A stretch of 64,000 nt of DNA from Allopontixanthobacter confluentis (GTDB lineage Bacteria > Pseudomonadota > Alphaproteobacteria > Sphingomonadales > Sphingomonadaceae). The position numbers and the translations under genes were made by a program. Shown piece after piece: positions 38,000 to 49,728 of the stretch. Numbering within the stretch: position 1 is the stretch's first letter; every line of letters starts with the position of its first letter. The stretch covers positions 1,137,001 to 1,201,000 of the forward strand of contig NZ_WTYU01000001.1 of assembly GCF_009827615.1 (NCBI RefSeq). Reading direction: 5' to 3'. The notes beneath the pieces are model-generated. The model saw nothing but the letters and a program-made list of their open reading frames with translations. It searched no databases and was not told the DNA's origin.

Positions 38000-38010
38000 G
38001 TGCGTTTCCT

Positions 38011-38721
38011 TCAAGCGAGCATCACATCGCCGGCGTGGATGGCACGGGTGGAGCCATCAGCCAAGCGCAGACGCAGAGAGCCATCATCCGCCAGACCGTC
38101 GAACTGGCCCTTTATGATGCCTTCGGATTGCTCATTGACGTGTAACGCAGTGCCGCGCGGATGTGCTGCGCTTTCCCAGCGCCGCAGCAGGGAATCAAGC
38201 CCGTAAGTGCGCCAGCGCTGCAGTTCGGTGGTAAAGCTGGATGCAAGTGCCGAGGCAAACAGGTCACGGTCCGGCGCCGGACCAATGTGGCTTAACGCAG
38301 CCGTTGGCCGGTCCGGCAAATCCGGCGCGTGCACCAGATTGAGGCCAATGCCGACAATCACGGCATCCCCCTGACCTTCCAGCAGAATGCCTGCCAGTTT
38401 TGCACCGGACAGCATCAGATCATTGGGCCATTTTAATTTCAGAACCGCCGGGTCGGCACAAAATGCCAATGCAGCCTCGTAAACCGCAAGTCCCGCGACC
38501 AGCGCCAGGGTCGGCGCTGGCGGATCCCTGTCGGACGGATAGACAACGGTGGAGCCCAAGAAATTACCATGGCCGTCAAACCATGGGCGCCCATGGCGGC
38601 CCCGCCCTGCGGTCTGCCGGTCAGCAACCAGCCAGAACCCCTCGGCAATGCGATCGCCAGCTTTCAGCCGGGCGGCGATATCGGCATTGGTCGATCCGGT
38701 GTGGGGGAGCGTTTCAATCAA
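38011..38721 (-). CDS. birA: Biotin--[acetyl-CoA carboxylase] ligase
   Basis: A 236-residue monofunctional biotin protein ligase without the N-terminal DNA-binding domain of the E. coli enzyme. Therefore it has no visible repressor role. Biotinyl-AMP loop [19 protein letters not shown] near the N-terminus, [20 protein letters not shown] and VGIGLNL are intact. It attaches biotin to the carboxylase carrier protein. Placed 31 bases after nuoN in the same direction, an arrangement conserved in many alphaproteobacteria. Confidence 0.92.
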   Translation of the reverse strand: MIETLPHTGSTNADIAARLKAGDRIAEGFWLVADRQTAGRGRHGRPWFDGHGNFLGSTVVYPSDRDPPAPTLALVAGLAVYEAALAFCADPAVLKLKWPNDLMLSGAKLAGILLEGQGDAVIVGIGLNLVHAPDLPDRPTAALSHIGPAPDRDLFASALASSFTTELQRWRTYGLDSLLRRWESAAHPRGTALHVNEQSEGIIKGQFDGLADDGSLRLRLADGSTRAIHAGDVMLA

Positions 38722-38752
38722 TATTCTGGCAAGCGTCAGGCAAGTGGCTGCA

Positions 38753-40219
38753 TCAAACCGTGAAGAACAGCGCTTGTGCAGCGCGGTTCGCCGCCATGCC
38801 CAGCGGTATCGTCAGCAGATAGCCAAGCGGCGAGACGACCAGCGCACACAGGCCCAGCACGGCCCAATGGCTGAACTCGCTCTTGCCAACCACCACATTC
38901 GCAGGCTCGTCAAAATACATGATCTTGACGATCTTGAGATAGTAGAACGCGCCAATTACACTGGCTGCGATACCGATTGCGGCAAGCACGACCAGATCAG
39001 CCTGAACCGCGGCCTGGAACACCACGAATTTGCCCCAGAAGCCGAATAGCGGCGGAATGCCCGCTAGGCTGAGCATCATGGCTGCAAGGCACAAGGCCAG
39101 CAGCGGGTTGCTGCGCGACAGGCCGGCCATATTGGCAATCGATTCCACCTGATCGCCATTGGCATCACGCATCATCAAAACCGCAACAAAGCTGCCGAGC
39201 GACATGGCGACATAGATGGCGAGATAGACCAGCATCGCGCTGACACCCGCTGTGGTTGCCGCCGCAAGGCCGATCAGGATGAAGCCGACATTATTGATGG
39301 ACGAATAAGCAAGCAGCCGTTTGACATTGGACTGACCGATGGCACCCAAAGCACCGATGACAATTGACGCAAGCGCTGCGAAAATCACGATCTGCTGCCA
39401 AGCGGGGACCTGGTTGCCAAACGCATCAAGCGCGATCCGCGCTGTCATGGCAATGGCGGCCACCTTGGGTGCTGTGGCAAAAAAGGTCGTCACGGGCGTC
39501 GGGGCGCCTTCGTAAACATCCGGCGTCCACATATGGAACGGGACCGCGGAGATCTTGAACGCCAGGCCAGCGAGAACGAAGATCACGCCGAACAATGCGC
39601 CTGTGCCCAAGGTGCCGTCAAATGCTGCACGGATCGAACCGTAGCTGGTGCTGCCCGAAAATCCGTAAACCAGGCTCATCCCGTACAGCAGAATGCCGCT
39701 GGCCAGTGCGCCGAGCACGAAATATTTGAGACCTGCTTCTGCCGAACGGTCATCGCTGCGCATGAAAGAGGCGAGCACGTAGGACGACAGACTGCTGAGT
39801 TCGAGGCCGATATACAATGTCATCAGATCGACCGCGGACACCATCATGCCCATGCCGACCGAGCCGAACACCATCAGCAGCGGATATTCCGGCCGATATT
39901 CGCTGCCCTTTGCGAAGAACCGCGGGGTCACGATAAGGCAACCGATGCTGGCAAGGTAGATCAGCAACTTGGCCAAGCCGCCAAATGCATCCATCCGGTA
40001 TAAACCGCCAAACGCTTCAGCGCCCTGCACTGAGGTATCGCCCAGAATTTGGGACGCTGTAATGGCGCTGGCGCCGAACAGGGCGGCCACTGCCAGAATG
40101 GTGCACAGGCGGCCCGCATTGCGCCCGCCCCATGCGGCAATCAGCGTGAGCACAAGGCCGCTGACGGACAGGAAAACTTCCGGGCCTGTCAGGTAGAGGG
40201 AGTAACCGTAATCCATCAA
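38753..40219 (-). CDS. nuoN: NADH-quinone oxidoreductase subunit N
   Basis: A 488-residue antiporter-like subunit of complex I with about fourteen membrane helices, one of the three proton-pumping modules. Typical blocks: LSSYVLASFMRSD, GLAFKISAVPFHMWTPDVYEGAPTPVT (split here; the Lys and the His-x-W-x-P-D are key pump residues), RLLAYSSINNVGFILIGL and SLAGIPPLFGFWGKF. Start overlaps the nuoM stop by four bases. Last nuo gene of the operon. Confidence 0.95.
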   Translation of the reverse strand: MMDYGYSLYLTGPEVFLSVSGLVLTLIAAWGGRNAGRLCTILAVAALFGASAITASQILGDTSVQGAEAFGGLYRMDAFGGLAKLLIYLASIGCLIVTPRFFAKGSEYRPEYPLLMVFGSVGMGMMVSAVDLMTLYIGLELSSLSSYVLASFMRSDDRSAEAGLKYFVLGALASGILLYGMSLVYGFSGSTSYGSIRAAFDGTLGTGALFGVIFVLAGLAFKISAVPFHMWTPDVYEGAPTPVTTFFATAPKVAAIAMTARIALDAFGNQVPAWQQIVIFAALASIVIGALGAIGQSNVKRLLAYSSINNVGFILIGLAAATTAGVSAMLVYLAIYVAMSLGSFVAVLMMRDANGDQVESIANMAGLSRSNPLLALCLAAMMLSLAGIPPLFGFWGKFVVFQAAVQADLVVLAAIGIAASVIGAFYYLKIVKIMYFDEPANVVVGKSEFSHWAVLGLCALVVSPLGYLLTIPLGMAANRAAQALFFTV

Positions 40220-41799
40220 TGCGCTCCCTCGGCGGCTTCGCCATTTGCGGCAGCCTCGCCGGTATGTTCGCCTGCCACATGGGGCATTTCATTTGCAATT
40301 GTCTTGCGCGGGGTGCCCGCCACCAGTTTCGCATCGCCGTCAGGCGCAGCACGGGCAAGACGTGCATCCAGTGTCGCGATGTCCTTGCGCATTGGGGCAA
40401 GGAAGCTCTCCGGATAGACACCCATCCATAAAACCGCCGCGGCAATCGGCCCAAGCATCAGCCATTCGCGAATGGTTATGTCCTGCATGGCAGCCGCATC
40501 GGCGTTCTTCTGCGTGCCAAAGGCCACGCGGCGATAGAGATAGAGCATATAGCCCGCGCCAAGGATGATGCCGGTGGTGCAGACCAGCGTCACCACGCTG
40601 GACACTTCATAAATGCCCGCCAGCGCCAGGAATTCGCCGACAAAACCGCTGGTGCCCGGCAGGCCGATGCTGGCCATGGTGAACAGCAGGAACAGCATCG
40701 CATATTGCGGCATGTTGATGGCCAGACCGCCATAACGGTCAATCTCGCGCGTGTGCAACCGGTCGTAAATCACGCCGACGCACAGGAACAATGCGCCTGA
40801 CACAAGGCCGTGGCTGAGCATCACGATCATCGAGCCTTCAAGACCCTGCACGTTGAAGGAGAACAGGCCCACCGTCACAATCGCCATATGGGCAACCGAC
40901 GAATATGCGATGAGCTTCTTCATGTCGTTCTGCACCAGCGCAATCAGGCTGGTGATGACGACTGCCAGCATCGACAATGCGAAGACTAGCCACGCAAATT
41001 GCGCGGATGCTTCGGGGAACATCGGCAGCGAGAAACGGATGAAGCCGTAACCGCCCATTTTCAGCAGGACACCGGCCAGGATGACCGAGCCTGCCGTAGG
41101 TGCCTGAACGTGGGCATCGGGCAGCCACGTATGCACCGGCCACATCGGCATCTTGACTGCGAAACTGGCGAAGAACGCAAGCCACAGCCATGTCTGGGCC
41201 TGCGGATCGAAATCGTAATTCATCAGCGTCGGGATGTCTGTGGTGCCCGCTTCGTTCACCATCCACATCATCGCGATCAGCATCAGGACAGAGCCCAGCA
41301 ACGTGTAGAGGAAGAATTTGTAACTGGCGTAGATGCGGTTATCGCCGCCCCAGATGCCGATGATCAGATACATCGGAATGAGGCCCGCTTCGAAGAAGAT
41401 GTAGAACAGGAACATGTCCTGCGCGGCGAACACGCCGATCATCAGCAGTTCCATGAACAGGAATGCGGCCATATATTCGCCGACCCGTTTGGTGATCGAA
41501 TTCCAGCTGGCCAGAATACAGATCGGCATCAGGAATACCGACAGCACGATCAGCAACAGGGCGATGCCATCAATACCCAGCGCGTAGCTGAAACCGGCAA
41601 ACAGTTCAGCCTGTTCCGTGAACTGCCACTGCGCGCCGCCAATATCGTAATTGAGCCACAGCAGGATGCCCAGCGCCAGATTCGCCAGCGTCGCGCCCAG
41701 CGCGATGCTGCGCGCTGTTGCCGCTTGCACCAGCAGGCACAGGATGGCCGCTGCCAGCGGAACCAGCAGCATTATCGAGAGGATCGGGAAACCGCCCAT
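40216..41799 (-). CDS. nuoM: NADH-quinone oxidoreductase subunit M
   Basis: A 527-residue proton-pumping antiporter-like subunit. Key blocks: FFEAGLIPMYLIIGIWGG with the conserved Glu, ASFAVKMPMWPVHTWLPD with pump Lys and His, LLKMGGYGFIRF and KKLIAYSSVAHMAIV. The ATG at 41799 overlaps the nuoL TGA by one base (TGATG) and gives the normal [15 protein letters not shown] start; the frame is open 39 codons further only inside nuoL. A hydrophilic tail of about 30 residues rich in Ala, Glu and His ends the protein. Confidence 0.95.
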   Translation of the reverse strand: MGGFPILSIMLLVPLAAAILCLLVQAATARSIALGATLANLALGILLWLNYDIGGAQWQFTEQAELFAGFSYALGIDGIALLLIVLSVFLMPICILASWNSITKRVGEYMAAFLFMELLMIGVFAAQDMFLFYIFFEAGLIPMYLIIGIWGGDNRIYASYKFFLYTLLGSVLMLIAMMWMVNEAGTTDIPTLMNYDFDPQAQTWLWLAFFASFAVKMPMWPVHTWLPDAHVQAPTAGSVILAGVLLKMGGYGFIRFSLPMFPEASAQFAWLVFALSMLAVVITSLIALVQNDMKKLIAYSSVAHMAIVTVGLFSFNVQGLEGSMIVMLSHGLVSGALFLCVGVIYDRLHTREIDRYGGLAINMPQYAMLFLLFTMASIGLPGTSGFVGEFLALAGIYEVSSVVTLVCTTGIILGAGYMLYLYRRVAFGTQKNADAAAMQDITIREWLMLGPIAAAVLWMGVYPESFLAPMRKDIATLDARLARAAPDGDAKLVAGTPRKTIANEMPHVAGEHTGEAAANGEAAEGAH

Positions 41800-43790
41800 C
41801 ACATCAGAACCCAGGTAACGGCGGCGACCAGACCAAGCAGCATGACCAACGCATAGGAATAGAGATAACCGGACTGGACTTTCTGCGCAGCCACGGTGCC
41901 CTTGGACACCAGCCATGCCGCGCCATTGGGCCCGAACCGATCGATGATGCCTTCATCGCCGATCTTCCAGAACTTGCGGCCGAGCCAGAACGCCGGCCGG
42001 ACGAAAACAAGATTATACAATTCGTCGAAATACCATTTGTTGTAGACGAAATTGTGCAGGTTGCGGAACTGCTCGACGAATTTGCCGGGGATCGACGTGT
42101 CGCGGATGTAGGCCATCCAGGCGATGAGCACGCCCAGCAGCATCACGATTGTCGCGCTCAGCTTCACCCACAGCGGCACAGCATGCATCGCGTGGATCAG
42201 GTTTTCGTTATAATAAATGCTGCCTGCCCAGAATTCCGCACTGTCGAGGAATTGCGGGTTGAACACGAAGCCTGCAAACACAGCGCCGATTGAAAGAATG
42301 CCGAGCGGCACCAGCATACTCAAAGGGCTTTCATGCGGATGATAGCCGCCGGTTGTGTCCTCGCCCGCTTCCGCTGGTGTCTTGTGGACGCTGTGCTGGA
42401 TGTGCTCGCTCTCGATCCAGCGCGGCTTGCCCCAGAAGGTTAGGAACATCAGGCGCCAGCTGTAGAAGCTGGTCAGCAGCGCTGCAAAGCAGCCGACCCA
42501 GAAGGCAAATTGGCTAAGTTCTGTCCCGCGCGCAAAGGCGACTTCCAGGATGGCATCCTTGGAATGGAAGCCAGCAAACCCTGCATGGAGCCAGTAGATG
42601 CCGACCCCTGTAATGGCGAGCGTGCCTGCCAGCATGGCAAAGAAGGTCAGCGGGATTTTCTTACGCAGACCGCCATAATAGCGCATGTCCTGTTCGTGAT
42701 GCATCGAATGGATGACCGAACCTGCACCCAAGAACAATAGCGCCTTGAAGAAGGCATGCGTGAACAGGTGGAACATCGCCGCGCCATAGGCGCCAACGCC
42801 TGCGGCAAAGAACATGTAGCCCAGCTGCGAACAGGTCGAGTAGGCGATGACCCGTTTGATATCCCACTGCGTGGTGCCGACGGTGGCAGCAAACAGGCAG
42901 GTGGCAGCACCGATGAACGTGACAAAACCCAGCGCAACAGGCGCTGTTTCAAACATGGGTGACAGGCGGCAAACCATGAACACGCCTGCGGTCACCATGG
43001 TAGCCGCATGGATCAGGGCCGAAACCGGGGTCGGGCCTTCCATCGCGTCTGGCAGCCAGGTGTGCAGGCCAAGCTGCGCGGATTTGCCCATCGCGCCGAT
43101 GAACAGCAGGATGCACAGAATATCCATCGTCTGCATACGATAGCCGAGGAAACCGATGGTTGCCCCGCTCATGGATGGTGCAGCCTCGAGAATTTCCGGA
43201 ATGGAAACTGTACCAAACACCAGGAAAGTGCCGAAAATGCCCAGCATAAAGCCAAGGTCGCCCACGCGGTTGACCACAAAAGCCTTGATGGCAGCGGCGT
43301 TAGCGCTGGGTTTGCGGAACCAGAATCCGATCAGCAGATAGGACGCAAGGCCCACCCCTTCCCAGCCAAAGAACATCTGGACAAGATTATCGGCTGTCAC
43401 CAGCATCAGCATGGCGAAGGTGAACAGGCTGAGATAGGCGAAGAAGCGCGGCTGGTCCGGATCTTCTTCCATATAACCCCAGCTATACAGGTGGACCAGG
43501 GCCGATACGGTGGTGATGACCACCAGCATGATGGCGGTCAGCGTGTCGACCCGTAGGGCCCAGTCGAAGCTCAGGTCGCCAGACTGCACCCATTGCAGAA
43601 CCGGAACGACAGTTGCTTCGGCGCTACCGGCAACAAAGCCGAGAAAAATTGGCCAGCTGAGCGCGCAGGAAATGAACAGGGCGCCAGTCGTGATCGACTT
43701 GCTGACCGTGTTGCCCAGCGCACGATTTCCCAGCCCTGCGACGATAGCCGCGAGCAAGGGCAGGAATACGATGATGAGGATGGAGGACAC
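41799..43790 (-). CDS. nuoL: NADH-quinone oxidoreductase subunit L
   Basis: A 663-residue subunit, the distal proton pump of complex I, with the extra C-terminal lateral helix and anchoring helix expected at this length. Motifs: [18 protein letters not shown] with the conserved Glu, [20 protein letters not shown] with Lys and His, [15 protein letters not shown] and [20 protein letters not shown]. The ATG at 43790 lies six bases after the nuoK stop. Confidence 0.96.
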   Translation of the reverse strand: MSSILIIVFLPLLAAIVAGLGNRALGNTVSKSITTGALFISCALSWPIFLGFVAGSAEATVVPVLQWVQSGDLSFDWALRVDTLTAIMLVVITTVSALVHLYSWGYMEEDPDQPRFFAYLSLFTFAMLMLVTADNLVQMFFGWEGVGLASYLLIGFWFRKPSANAAAIKAFVVNRVGDLGFMLGIFGTFLVFGTVSIPEILEAAPSMSGATIGFLGYRMQTMDILCILLFIGAMGKSAQLGLHTWLPDAMEGPTPVSALIHAATMVTAGVFMVCRLSPMFETAPVALGFVTFIGAATCLFAATVGTTQWDIKRVIAYSTCSQLGYMFFAAGVGAYGAAMFHLFTHAFFKALLFLGAGSVIHSMHHEQDMRYYGGLRKKIPLTFFAMLAGTLAITGVGIYWLHAGFAGFHSKDAILEVAFARGTELSQFAFWVGCFAALLTSFYSWRLMFLTFWGKPRWIESEHIQHSVHKTPAEAGEDTTGGYHPHESPLSMLVPLGILSIGAVFAGFVFNPQFLDSAEFWAGSIYYNENLIHAMHAVPLWVKLSATIVMLLGVLIAWMAYIRDTSIPGKFVEQFRNLHNFVYNKWYFDELYNLVFVRPAFWLGRKFWKIGDEGIIDRFGPNGAAWLVSKGTVAAQKVQSGYLYSYALVMLLGLVAAVTWVLM

Positions 43791-43796
43791 TGTGAC

Positions 43797-44102
43797 TTAA
43801 CCCTTCATCCGGTTGACGTCATCGACCGCAATCGTGCCGCGGCCACGGAAATAGATCACCAGAATGGCAAGGCCGATCGCGGCCTCGCCTGCTGCAACGG
43901 TGAGCACGAACATGGCAAAAATCTGCCCGGTCAGATCGCCCAGAAACGCGCTGAACGCGACAAGATTGATATTCACTGACAGCAGGATGAGTTCGATCGC
44001 CATCAGGATGACGATGATGTTCTTCCGGTTGAGGAAGATGCCGAGCACACCCAGCACGAACAGGACCGCGCTGACGACTACGTAATGTTCGATGCCGATC
44101 AC
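43797..44102 (-). CDS. nuoK: NADH-quinone oxidoreductase subunit K
   Basis: A 101-residue subunit with three membrane helices. The two conserved intramembrane glutamates are in [18 protein letters not shown] and [14 protein letters not shown]. It forms part of the proton path between the quinone site and NuoN. Start overlaps the nuoJ stop by four bases. Confidence 0.96.
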   Translation of the reverse strand: MIGIEHYVVVSAVLFVLGVLGIFLNRKNIIVILMAIELILLSVNINLVAFSAFLGDLTGQIFAMFVLTVAAGEAAIGLAILVIYFRGRGTIAVDDVNRMKG

Positions 44103-44722
44103 AGCGATACCCCCTTCCCGACTTCGGGGCTGGTGTTGACGGTCGCATCCTCGGGCCGGCGGCGGACCTGCTTCGATATGTTCTGATGCCCGCGGTGCGC
44201 AGTGGCCCGTTCGCGGTGGGTGAGCACGATCGCGCCAAGCATCGCCACCAGCAGAATGAGGCCAGCGGTTTCGAACAGGAACAGATATTCGCTGTATAGC
44301 AGCGCGCCGATATTCTCGATATTGCTCTGGCCCACCATGGGCGCGGCAGTGCCGTCAGGCGTGCCCAGTTTTAGCGCGCCGGCACGATAGGCGCCAATGC
44401 CAAGGATGAGTTCAGCCAGCAGCACCAGCGCAATGGCGATGCCGAGAGGGAAGTTCTTCATGAAACCTGCCCGCAGTTCGGCAAAATCGATGTTCAGCAT
44501 CATCACCACGAACAGGAACAGCACCGCGACCGCGCCGACATAGACAATGACCAGCAGCATCGCGATGAATTCAGCGCCGACCAGCACCATCAGGCCCGCC
44601 GCGTTGAAGAACGACACGATCAGCCACAGCACGGAATGCACCGGATTACGCGCCAGAATGGTCAGCGTCCCGCTGGCAATCACCAGGATTGCAAAGAGAT
44701 AAAAGGCGAAGGTCTGGATCAT
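44099..44722 (-). CDS. nuoJ: NADH-quinone oxidoreductase subunit J
   Basis: A 207-residue subunit with five membrane helices. Helix 3, [25 protein letters not shown] (split by its conserved Tyr and Gly kink), is the piece that rotates during turnover. After the last helix there is a basic tail of about 40 residues ([20 protein letters not shown]...), longer than in E. coli. Starts 27 bases after nuoI. Confidence 0.94.
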   Translation of the reverse strand: MIQTFAFYLFAILVIASGTLTILARNPVHSVLWLIVSFFNAAGLMVLVGAEFIAMLLVIVYVGAVAVLFLFVVMMLNIDFAELRAGFMKNFPLGIAIALVLLAELILGIGAYRAGALKLGTPDGTAAPMVGQSNIENIGALLYSEYLFLFETAGLILLVAMLGAIVLTHRERATAHRGHQNISKQVRRRPEDATVNTSPEVGKGVSL

Positions 44723-44749
44723 GGGTCCTGTCAGTCCTGAGCGCGCGCG

Positions 44750-45238
44750 TTAGCGATAGGGTGCATCGGCTTCAAGGTTCGCGGCAATTGCCCGCTCCCA
44801 CTTGTCCCCGTTCGCCAGCAATTTGGCTTTGTCATAGAGCAGTTCTTCGCGCGTTTCGGTCGCATATTCGAAGTTGGGCCCTTCAACCACGGCATCCACC
44901 GGGCAGGCTTCCTGACAGAAGCCGCAATAGATGCACTTGGTCATGTCGATGTCGTAACGCGTGGTGCGGCGGCTGCCGTCTTCGCGCGGTTCGCTTTCAA
45001 TGGTGATCGCCTGCGCCGGGCAGACAGCTTCACACAATTTGCACGCGATGCAGCGTTCTTCCCCGTTGGGATAGCGGCGCAAGGCGTGTTCGCCGCGGAA
45101 ACGCGGGGACAGCGGGTTCTTCTCGAACGGATAGTTGATCGTCACCTTGGGCTTGAAGAAATATTTCAGCGTCAGGGTGTGAGCTTTTACAAACTCCCAC
45201 AAGGTGAACGATTTGATCAGATGCGTGATCGTGCTCAT
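44750..45238 (-). CDS. nuoI: NADH-quinone oxidoreductase subunit I (two 4Fe-4S clusters)
   Basis: A 162-residue ferredoxin-like subunit that carries clusters N6a and N6b in the hydrophilic arm. Two C-x2-C-x2-C-x3-C-P motifs are complete: [16 protein letters not shown] and [34 protein letters not shown] before the first motif is typical. The ATG overlaps the nuoH stop by four bases. Confidence 0.97.
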   Translation of the reverse strand: MSTITHLIKSFTLWEFVKAHTLTLKYFFKPKVTINYPFEKNPLSPRFRGEHALRRYPNGEERCIACKLCEAVCPAQAITIESEPREDGSRRTTRYDIDMTKCIYCGFCQEACPVDAVVEGPNFEYATETREELLYDKAKLLANGDKWERAIAANLEADAPYR

Positions 45239-46287
45239 GCCGCATACCTCGTAAGCATCAGATAGCCGGAAACCAGCACCACGAAAAACAGGCTGAGTGG
45301 CAGGAATATCTTCCAGCCAAGGCGCATCAGCTGGTCATAGCGATAGCGCGGCACCGTGGCCTTCACCCAGCTGAAAATGAAGAAGAAGAAGAATATCTTG
45401 CCGAACAGCCAGATCCAGCCCGGCACGTAATAGCCCGGCAGCCAGTCGACATTCAGCGGCGGCAACCAGCCACCAAAGAACAGGATGGCATTAAGCGCAC
45501 ACATCAGCAGCACGTTGGCATATTCGCCCAGCCAGAACAGGGCGAAGCTCATGGAGCTATATTCGGTCTGATACCCGGCGACGAGTTCCGATTCCGCTTC
45601 GGTCAGATCGAACGGCGCACGCGCTGTTTCCGCCAGGCTGGAGATAAGGAACATGACCCACATCGGGAACAGCAGAATGTTGAAAACAAAGCCGTTGACG
45701 ATGCCAAGCCCATGGCCGCGCTGCGCCTCGATAATGCCGTTCATGTTGAACGTGCCGGCCCACAGCACCACGCAGATAAGGATGAAGCCGATGGAGACTT
45801 CGTAGGAAATCATCTGCGCGGCGGCGCGCATGGCGGAGAAAAACGGATATTTGGAATTCGACGCCCAGCCCGCGACAACCACGCCATATACGCCGAGCGA
45901 CGAAATCGCGAGGACATACAAAAGGCCGACATTGATGTTGGCCAGCACAGCTTCAGGGCCGAATGGAATGACCGCCCAGGCCAGCAGCGCCACGGTGAAA
46001 GTGACAATCGGCGCAATCAGGAACAGGCCCTTGTTAGCCGCGCTGGGAATGATGGTTTCCTGCAGGAATACCTTCAAGCCGTCGGCAAAGGATTGAAGCA
46101 GGCCGAACGGCCCGACCACATTGGGGCCGCGCCGCAGGGCCATGGAAGCCCAGATCTTGCGGTCGACATAAATGATCATGGCGACAGCCAGCATCAGCGG
46201 CAGTGCAATCAGCAGAATGCCGGAAATGGTCGCAAACGCCCATGCCGCTTCGTAGGACAGGCCCAGCGATTGGAAGAATTCGGTCAC
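45235..46287 (-). CDS. nuoH: NADH-quinone oxidoreductase subunit H
   Basis: A 350-residue subunit with eight or nine membrane helices that forms the quinone entry channel. Conserved blocks: [20 protein letters not shown], the Glu-rich loop [22 protein letters not shown]... (family quinone-loop glutamates), [11 protein letters not shown] and [21 protein letters not shown]. The ATG overlaps the nuoG stop by four bases. Confidence 0.96.
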   Translation of the reverse strand: MTEFFQSLGLSYEAAWAFATISGILLIALPLMLAVAMIIYVDRKIWASMALRRGPNVVGPFGLLQSFADGLKVFLQETIIPSAANKGLFLIAPIVTFTVALLAWAVIPFGPEAVLANINVGLLYVLAISSLGVYGVVVAGWASNSKYPFFSAMRAAAQMISYEVSIGFILICVVLWAGTFNMNGIIEAQRGHGLGIVNGFVFNILLFPMWVMFLISSLAETARAPFDLTEAESELVAGYQTEYSSMSFALFWLGEYANVLLMCALNAILFFGGWLPPLNVDWLPGYYVPGWIWLFGKIFFFFFIFSWVKATVPRYRYDQLMRLGWKIFLPLSLFFVVLVSGYLMLTRYAA

Positions 46288-48296
46288 TCTGCCGCCTCCG
46301 CCAGTTCATCGCCGTGCAGCAGTTCTGCCGAACATTGCTGCATCACCGCACTGGCGCGCGCGATGGGATTGGTAAGATAGAAGTCCTTGATCGGATAGGC
46401 TGAGATCACGCCTTCGGCCTTTGCCTTCGCATCGGCCTTGGGCAGCGCGCCATAATCGGCAAGGCCTTCCACGCCAAGCGCAGGAACTGCTGTAATCATG
46501 GCGTTCTGCAATTCGGCAAAGCTGTTAAACCCGACGCTGACGCCAAGGGCATCAGCCAAGGCGCGCAGGATGGTCCAGTCTTCACGGGCATCGCCGGGCG
46601 CGAACACGGCCTTTTCGGCAAATTGCACGCGGCCTTCGGTGTTGACGTAAGTGCCATCCTTCTCGGCGTAGGATGCTGCGGGCAGTATGATATCCGCTGC
46701 ATGGGCACCCTTGTCACCGTGATGACCGATATAGACTTTCAGCGCATCGGCGAAGGGTTCAAAATTCATTTCGTCCGCGCCCAGCGACAGGACAACTTTG
46801 GGCTTTGCCTGGGCAATATCTGCCATGCCGCCTGCCTGCGCGTAGCCGAGCATCAGACCGCCCATCCGTGCCGCGGAGAAATGCAGCACGTTGAAACCGT
46901 TCCAGCCATCCCGCTCAAGCCTGAACTGCGCCGCGAAGGCGAGGCCAGCGGCCAATGCGCCCTTGGCAAGTGCCGCGCCGCCCATGATGATGGCAGGCCG
47001 TTCCGCGTCATTGAATGCGCTGACAGCGGCATCAGGCAATTTCGACAGCACTGCGAGGTCTTCACCAAGGAAGGTCGCGGGATAGGTCGTTTCCCATTCC
47101 GGCCCTACGATGAAGATCTTCGCACCACGCTTCGCTGCCTTGCGCAGGCGCACATTCACTAGCGGTGCTTCCCACCGGACATGGCTACCAACGATCAGGA
47201 TGGCATCAGCGTTTTCAATGCCGGAAAATGTGGAATTGAAGTTTACACCTGCCAGGCTGGACACGTCGTAATCCATGCCCGTCTGACGGCCTTCCAGCAG
47301 GGTTGAACCCATCGCGCCAAGCAGCGCCTTGGCAGCGAACATCGTTTCGCAATCCACCATATCGCCCGCCACCGCGGCGATGTTCTTGCCCGGCTTGGCA
47401 GCGGCGATTGCCTTGAATGCCTCGTCCCAGCTTGCTTCGACCAATTTGCCACGCTTGCGCATGAAAACCTTGTCGAGACGGCGCTTGGTCAGGCCATCGA
47501 CCATGTAGCGGCCCTTGTCGGACAGCCATTCCTCGTTCACGTCATCATTGATTCGCGGCAGGGCGCGCATGACTTCGCGGCCGCGGCTGTCCAGACGGAT
47601 ATTCGCGCCTACCGCATCGGACACGTCGATGCTGAGTGTTTTCTTCAATTCCCATGGCCGCGCCTCAAAGGCGTAAGGCCGCGATGTCAGCGCGCCGACC
47701 GGGCACAGATCAATCACATTGGCCGAAAGCTCGTGGCTGGCGGCCTGTTCGAGATAGGTCGTGATCTGCATATCTTCGCCGCGATACAGCGCGCCGATTT
47801 CATCCACACCGGCGATTTCTTCCGAAAAACGCACGCAACGGGTGCAGTGGATGCAGCGGGTCATGATCGTCTTGATCAGCGGGCCCATGTTCTTTTCAGT
47901 GACTGCGCGCTTGGTTTCACGGTCATATCGCGAACCACCACGGCCATAGGCAACCGACTGGTCCTGCAAGTCACACTCGCCGCCCTGATCGCAGATCGGG
48001 CAATCAAGCGGATGATTGATCAGCAGGAATTCCATCACGCCTTCGCGCGCGGTTTTCACCATTTCGCTGTCCGTGCGGATTTCCTGCCCGTCTGTGGCAG
48101 GCAGCGCGCAGGATGCCTGCGGCTTGGGCGGCCCGGGCTTCACTTCGACCAGACACATGCGGCAATTGCCGGCAATGCTCAGGCGTTCATGATAGCAGAA
48201 CCGCGGAATTTCCTTACCCGCAAGCTCGCACGCCTGCAGCACGGTCGCGCCGTTGGGGACTTCGATTTCCTGTCCATCGACGGTGACTTTAGGCAT
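46284..48296 (-). CDS. nuoG: NADH-quinone oxidoreductase subunit G
   Basis: A 670-residue subunit with an N-terminal iron-sulfur region and a C-terminal molybdopterin-oxidoreductase-like fold. Ligands: the 2Fe-2S set in [15 protein letters not shown] plus upstream Cys, the His/Cys N5 set, [14 protein letters not shown] and [10 protein letters not shown]. The molybdopterin-like part is structural in complex I and binds no cofactor. The extra N7 cluster motif of E. coli-type NuoG is not evident. Overlaps nuoF by one base (TGATG). Confidence 0.95.
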   Translation of the reverse strand: MPKVTVDGQEIEVPNGATVLQACELAGKEIPRFCYHERLSIAGNCRMCLVEVKPGPPKPQASCALPATDGQEIRTDSEMVKTAREGVMEFLLINHPLDCPICDQGGECDLQDQSVAYGRGGSRYDRETKRAVTEKNMGPLIKTIMTRCIHCTRCVRFSEEIAGVDEIGALYRGEDMQITTYLEQAASHELSANVIDLCPVGALTSRPYAFEARPWELKKTLSIDVSDAVGANIRLDSRGREVMRALPRINDDVNEEWLSDKGRYMVDGLTKRRLDKVFMRKRGKLVEASWDEAFKAIAAAKPGKNIAAVAGDMVDCETMFAAKALLGAMGSTLLEGRQTGMDYDVSSLAGVNFNSTFSGIENADAILIVGSHVRWEAPLVNVRLRKAAKRGAKIFIVGPEWETTYPATFLGEDLAVLSKLPDAAVSAFNDAERPAIIMGGAALAKGALAAGLAFAAQFRLERDGWNGFNVLHFSAARMGGLMLGYAQAGGMADIAQAKPKVVLSLGADEMNFEPFADALKVYIGHHGDKGAHAADIILPAASYAEKDGTYVNTEGRVQFAEKAVFAPGDAREDWTILRALADALGVSVGFNSFAELQNAMITAVPALGVEGLADYGALPKADAKAKAEGVISAYPIKDFYLTNPIARASAVMQQCSAELLHGDELAEAAE

Positions 48297-49591
48297 TATT
48301 CCGCAGCCTCTGCAAATTGCGCATTATGTTCATGGATACGCCGTTCCAGTTCGGGCCGGAAATGCTTGATCAGGCCCTGGATCGGCCAGGCTGCTGCATC
48401 GCCCAGCGCGCAGATGGTGTGGCCCTCGACCTGCTTGGTCACTTGTTGCAGCATGTCGATTTCCTCGATTTCCGCGTCGCCGGTGCGCAGGCGCTCCATC
48501 ATGCGCCACATCCAGCCTGTGCCTTCGCGGCATGGCGTGCACTGGCCGCAGCTTTCGTGCTTGTAGAAATAGCTGAGGCGGCTGATCGCGCGGACGATAT
48601 CGGTGGATTTGTCCATCACGATGACAGCGGCCGTGCCAAGACCGGAACCGACAGCCTTCAACCCGTCAAAATCCATCGGCGCATCCATAATTTCCGCCGC
48701 CGGAACCAGTGGAACAGAGGAGCCACCGGGAATGACGGCCAGCAGATTATCCCACCCGCCGCTAATGCCGCCGCAGTGGCGTTCGATCAATTCCTTGAAC
48801 GGAATGCTCATTTCTTCTTCGACGACGCAAGGCTTGTCGACATGGCCGGAAATCTGGAACAATTTGGTACCGGCATTGCCTTCGCGGCCAAATCCCGCGA
48901 ACCAGCTCGCACCGCGCCGCAGGATTGTGGGCACAACCGCAATGCTTTCCACATTGTTGACCGTGGTGGGGCAGCCATAAAGGCCAGCGCCTGCCGGAAA
49001 TGGTGGCTTGAGGCGCGGCTGGCCCTTCTTGCCTTCCAAGCTTTCGATCATCGCGGTTTCTTCACCGCAAATGTAGGCGCCTGCACCGCGGTGCATGAAC
49101 ACGTCGAAATCATAGCCGGTGCCGCTGGCATTCTTGCCAATCAGCCCTGCTGCATAGGCTTCGTCAATCGCGGCCTGCAACGTCTGCGCTTCGCGGATAT
49201 ATTCGCCGCGAATGTAGATATAGGCGGCCCGCGCGCGCATCGCAAAACCGGCAATCAGCGCGCCTTCGATCAGCTTGTGCGGATCGTGGCGGATAATCTC
49301 GCGGTCCTTGCACGAACCCGGCTCTGACTCGTCGGCGTTGATCACCAAAAAGGACGGGCGGCCATCTTTCGATTCCTTGGGCATGAAGGACCATTTGAGG
49401 CCGGTGGGAAAGCCAGCCCCGCCCCGCCCGCGCAGGCCCGATGCCTTCATCTCATCGATGATAGCATCATTGCCGCGCGCAATTATGTCCTTCGTATTAT
49501 CCCAGTCACCGCGCATCTGCGCAGCTTTCAGGCCCCAGTCCTGGAAGCCGTACAGATTGGTAAAGATGCGATCCTTGTCAGCGAGCGCCAT
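48296..49591 (-). CDS. nuoF: NADH-quinone oxidoreductase subunit F
   Basis: A 431-residue subunit that holds FMN, the NADH site and 4Fe-4S cluster N3. Blocks: [16 protein letters not shown] (NADH/FMN glycine loop), [34 protein letters not shown] and the cluster motif [12 protein letters not shown] with the distant Cys in [13 protein letters not shown]. The ATG at 49591 shares one base with the stop of the 45-codon gene upstream (TGATG). Confidence 0.96.
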   Translation of the reverse strand: MALADKDRIFTNLYGFQDWGLKAAQMRGDWDNTKDIIARGNDAIIDEMKASGLRGRGGAGFPTGLKWSFMPKESKDGRPSFLVINADESEPGSCKDREIIRHDPHKLIEGALIAGFAMRARAAYIYIRGEYIREAQTLQAAIDEAYAAGLIGKNASGTGYDFDVFMHRGAGAYICGEETAMIESLEGKKGQPRLKPPFPAGAGLYGCPTTVNNVESIAVVPTILRRGASWFAGFGREGNAGTKLFQISGHVDKPCVVEEEMSIPFKELIERHCGGISGGWDNLLAVIPGGSSVPLVPAAEIMDAPMDFDGLKAVGSGLGTAAVIVMDKSTDIVRAISRLSYFYKHESCGQCTPCREGTGWMWRMMERLRTGDAEIEEIDMLQQVTKQVEGHTICALGDAAAWPIQGLIKHFRPELERRIHEHNAQFAEAAE

Positions 49592-49728
49592 CAGACAATT
49601 CCCTGCGAAACAAGATAGGCGGCGATCAGCAGCACAGCGATTATCGCGCCGAATTTAAGAATGCCGGTCAGCACCTTGAACGCAACGAACATGAGAACGA
49701 GCGCGATGATGATGGTAGCTATGCTCAT
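49591..49728 (-). CDS. 45-residue membrane protein encoded between nuoE and nuoF
   Basis: A 46-codon frame lies exactly between nuoE and nuoF. Its ATG (49728-49726) overlaps the nuoE TGA by four bases (ATGA), and its TGA (49593-49591) overlaps the nuoF ATG by one (TGATG). The product begins [20 protein letters not shown] and ends [10 protein letters not shown]. It is almost wholly hydrophobic: two short membrane helices (~3-17 and ~26-42) joined by [10 protein letters not shown], or one long hairpin. The double overlap and absence of any other use for the DNA argue that it is translated. I know of no complex I subunit encoded here in well-studied bacteria; it might be an assembly or accessory factor. 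Confidence 0.75.
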   Translation of the reverse strand: MSIATIIIALVLMFVAFKVLTGILKFGAIIAVLLIAAYLVSQGIV

